A model generated the notes under the pieces. The model saw only the letters and a list, made by a program, of their open reading frames with translations, made no database searches and was not told the origin of the DNA. Made by a program: the position numbers and the translations under genes. A stretch of DNA of 45,839 nucleotides from an uncultured Alistipes sp. Lineage in GTDB: Bacteria > Bacteroidota > Bacteroidia > Bacteroidales > Rikenellaceae. Of the stretch, positions 43,940-45,839 are shown piece after piece; the first letter of the stretch is position 1, and each line of letters starts with the position of its first letter. The stretch covers positions 1 to 45,839 of the forward strand of contig CAJGDC010000008.1 in the NCBI GenBank assembly GCA_904502005.1, given 5' to 3'.

Positions 43940-45839
43940 ATGAACATAAACTCGTTAACCATTAAGGCGCAGCAGGCATTGCAAAGTGCAGCCATTACTG
44001 CGCAGCAGTCATCTCAGCAGGCTATTGAGCCGCTGCATCTGCTATCTGTTTTAGTTGCCGAGGATAACTCTCTCGGCTCATTCCTGCTTGGACGAGCAGG
44101 GGTAAATATAGAGTCACTGCGTGCAGCTGTGACACAAGAGATCTCACGTCTGCCTAAGGTGTCAGGTGCTGCAGAGCCATACTTTGCAGGTGATACAACA
44201 AAGGTTATTCAGCGTGCTGTAGACTATACCAAAAAGTTTAACGATAGGTATGCATCGGTTGAGCATCTGCTTCTGGCTCTTATTGCCGAGCGTGGCGTGG
44301 CTTCAGATATTCTAAAGTCACATGGCGCTACAGAGAGCGATGTTGTTGAGGTTATAAAGCAGTTTCGCAAAGGCTCGACAGTAGACTCGCAAAATTCAGA
44401 TAAGGAGTATGATGCACTGGGTAAATATGCTATCAATCTTAATGAACTTGCTCGTACGGGAAAACTTGACCCGGTAATTGGTCGTGATGATGAGTGCCGT
44501 CGTGTGTTGCAGATTTTATCACGTCGAACAAAGAATAACCCAATACTTGTCGGTGAGCCGGGTGTGGGTAAGACTGCCATTGCTGAGGGTATTGCACACC
44601 GTATTGTCAATGGCGATGTGCCCGAGAATCTGCGTTCAAAGAGCATCTACTCACTCGATATGGGTGCGCTAATTGCGGGTGCAAAGTATCAAGGAGAGTT
44701 TGAGGAGCGACTGAAGAGCGTTGTGGCAGAGGTCGTGGCTTCAGAGGGAGAGATACTGCTCTTTATTGACGAGATACACACCCTTGTAGGTGCTGGCAAG
44801 AGTAGTGGTGCGATGGATGCCGCAAATATCCTTAAGCCCGCCCTTGCGCGTGGAGAGCTGCGCACGATAGGAGCTACGACGCTGGATGAATATCAGAAGT
44901 ACTTTGAGCAGGATAAGGCCCTTGAGCGTCGTTTTCAGAGGGTTATGATTGACGAGCCTACGACGGAGGATGCTGTGAGTATTCTTCGTGGACTGAAATC
45001 TCGATATGAGAGTCACCACCGTGTAAGAATCAAGGATGAGGCTATCGTGGCGGCGGTGGAGTTAAGTCACAGATATATCACCGCCCGATTTTTGCCCGAT
45101 AAGGCTATAGACCTCATAGATGAGGCGGCTTCAAAGTTACGCCTTGAGATGAACTCTGTGCCTGAGGAGATTGATACACTTGACCGCCGTATTCGCCAGA
45201 TGGAGATTGAGCGTGAGGCTATACGTCGTGAGGGTGATAGCGCTCGAATAGAGAGTTTAGACCGTGAGATTGAAAATCTGCGTGAGGTGCAGTCGCTTAA
45301 GCGTGCAGCTTGGCAGGGTGAGCGTGATATTCTTGTCAAGATTCAGCACAATAAGCAGCAGATTGAGAGTTTGACAGTAGAGGCCCAGCAGGCAGAGCGT
45401 GCAGGTGATTATGGCCGTGTGGCTGAGATTCGCTATGGTAAGATTGTCGATTGTCAGCGAGCTATTGAGGCCCTTCAGGATGAACTTGACGCTGTAAATA
45501 GTTCGGGTAGAATGATTAAGGAGGAGGTTGATGCGACGGATATTGCCGATGTGGTATCTCGTTGGACGGGCATTCCAGTGGCGCGAATGTTAGCATCTGA
45601 GCGCGAGAAGCTCCTCAATATGGAGAGTGAATTACACCATCGTGTTGTAGGTCAAGAGCAGGCAATAGCCGTTATTTCAGATGCTGTACGTCGCTCGCGA
45701 GCCGGACTTAACGACCCTCGTAAGCCTATAGGTTCATTTATCTTCCTTGGCACTACCGGTGTGGGCAAGACAGAACTTGCTCGTGCATTGGCGCAGTTTC
45801 TCTTTAACGATGAGAATATGATGACTCGCATTGATATGA
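43940..45839 (+). CDS. clpB: ClpB disaggregase (Hsp100), 3' end beyond the window
   Basis: 633 codons are visible; the family's usual length is about 850-870, so about a quarter is missing. The ATG at 43940 gives M-N-I-N-S-L-T-I-K-A-Q-Q-A-L, a normal ClpB start. Clp_N double repeat about 1-145; first AAA+ domain with Walker A GEPGVGKT at 205-212 and Walker B with D277-E278 (LLFIDEIH); a coiled-coil M domain about 400-520 rich in Glu and Arg, which marks ClpB rather than ClpA or ClpC; second AAA+ domain with Walker A GTTGVGKT at 604-611. It works with DnaK to rescue aggregated proteins in the cytoplasm. It is divergent from the metal-uptake operon. No heat-shock regulatory element was recognised. 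Confidence 0.97.
   Translation, partial: MNINSLTIKAQQALQSAAITAQQSSQQAIEPLHLLSVLVAEDNSLGSFLLGRAGVNIESLRAAVTQEISRLPKVSGAAEPYFAGDTTKVIQRAVDYTKKFNDRYASVEHLLLALIAERGVASDILKSHGATESDVVEVIKQFRKGSTVDSQNSDKEYDALGKYAINLNELARTGKLDPVIGRDDECRRVLQILSRRTKNNPILVGEPGVGKTAIAEGIAHRIVNGDVPENLRSKSIYSLDMGALIAGAKYQGEFEERLKSVVAEVVASEGEILLFIDEIHTLVGAGKSSGAMDAANILKPALARGELRTIGATTLDEYQKYFEQDKALERRFQRVMIDEPTTEDAVSILRGLKSRYESHHRVRIKDEAIVAAVELSHRYITARFLPDKAIDLIDEAASKLRLEMNSVPEEIDTLDRRIRQMEIEREAIRREGDSARIESLDREIENLREVQSLKRAAWQGERDILVKIQHNKQQIESLTVEAQQAERAGDYGRVAEIRYGKIVDCQRAIEALQDELDAVNSSGRMIKEEVDATDIADVVSRWTGIPVARMLASEREKLLNMESELHHRVVGQEQAIAVISDAVRRSRAGLNDPRKPIGSFIFLGTTGVGKTELARALAQFLFNDENMMTRIDM

Overview
This window comes from a Bacteroidales chromosome, possibly Alistipes or another Rikenellaceae (the genus is a weak guess). 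The evidence is a SusC/SusD pair, many lipoproteins with BACON, GLUG-like or fimbrillin-like domains, BspA-type leucine-rich repeat proteins, and Bacteroidetes-type promoters (TAnnTTTG at -7, sometimes TTTG 19-20 bases upstream). No Shine-Dalgarno sequences are needed to explain the starts.

Region 1 (1-9216, +) is the tail of a SusC-like transporter followed by a SusD-like lipoprotein, a double-BACON lipoprotein, a calcineurin-type phosphoesterase and a 1498-residue BACON/GLUG lipoprotein. No glycoside hydrolase is present. The unit ends at a strong terminator. Region 2 (9471-13432, +) is an NhaC-type antiporter that overlaps, by ATGA, a nuclease lipoprotein built from a fimbrillin-like module, a jelly-roll-like module and an Endonuclease_NS domain. 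Region 3 (13630-17618, +) has a consensus promoter, an FN3/GLUG lipoprotein, a degenerate esterase lacking all catalytic residues, and its intact esterase paralogue. It ends at a bidirectional terminator shared with the convergent region 4.

Region 4 (17701-26747, -) is a six-gene type V-like (Mfa/Fim-class) fimbrial operon: OmpA/DUF3575 protein, DUF5119 protein, presumed major fimbrillin, second fimbrillin, a fimbrillin with a ricin-like insert, and a DUF4906 tip-like protein. The presumed major fimbrillin has a completely G-free mRNA leader and is followed by a strong intercistronic hairpin. A truncated HTH reading frame lies upstream.

Region 5 (27208-35555) is the most unusual part. Two copies of a roughly 219-bp structured repeat, 8067 bp apart in direct orientation, bracket an operon of a 41-residue mini-protein and two giant fimbrillin-like/BspA LRR lipoproteins. 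The right copy runs into the 3' end of a tRNA-Arg(TCT) gene. Differences between the copies keep the stems paired, including a full A-T to G-C swap. Region 6 (35622-40988, -) is an envelope operon: an LPP20-like periplasmic protein, a PEGA-domain outer-membrane protein and a WecA/MraY-type sugar-phosphate transferase. Region 7 (41121-43792, -) pairs a small HxH/CPxC membrane protein with a TonB-dependent receptor, probably for metal or metal-chelate uptake. Region 8 (43940-end, +) is the first three quarters of clpB.

Overall the window is dominated by cell-surface and adhesion functions. All domain calls come from reading motifs by eye, with no database search.
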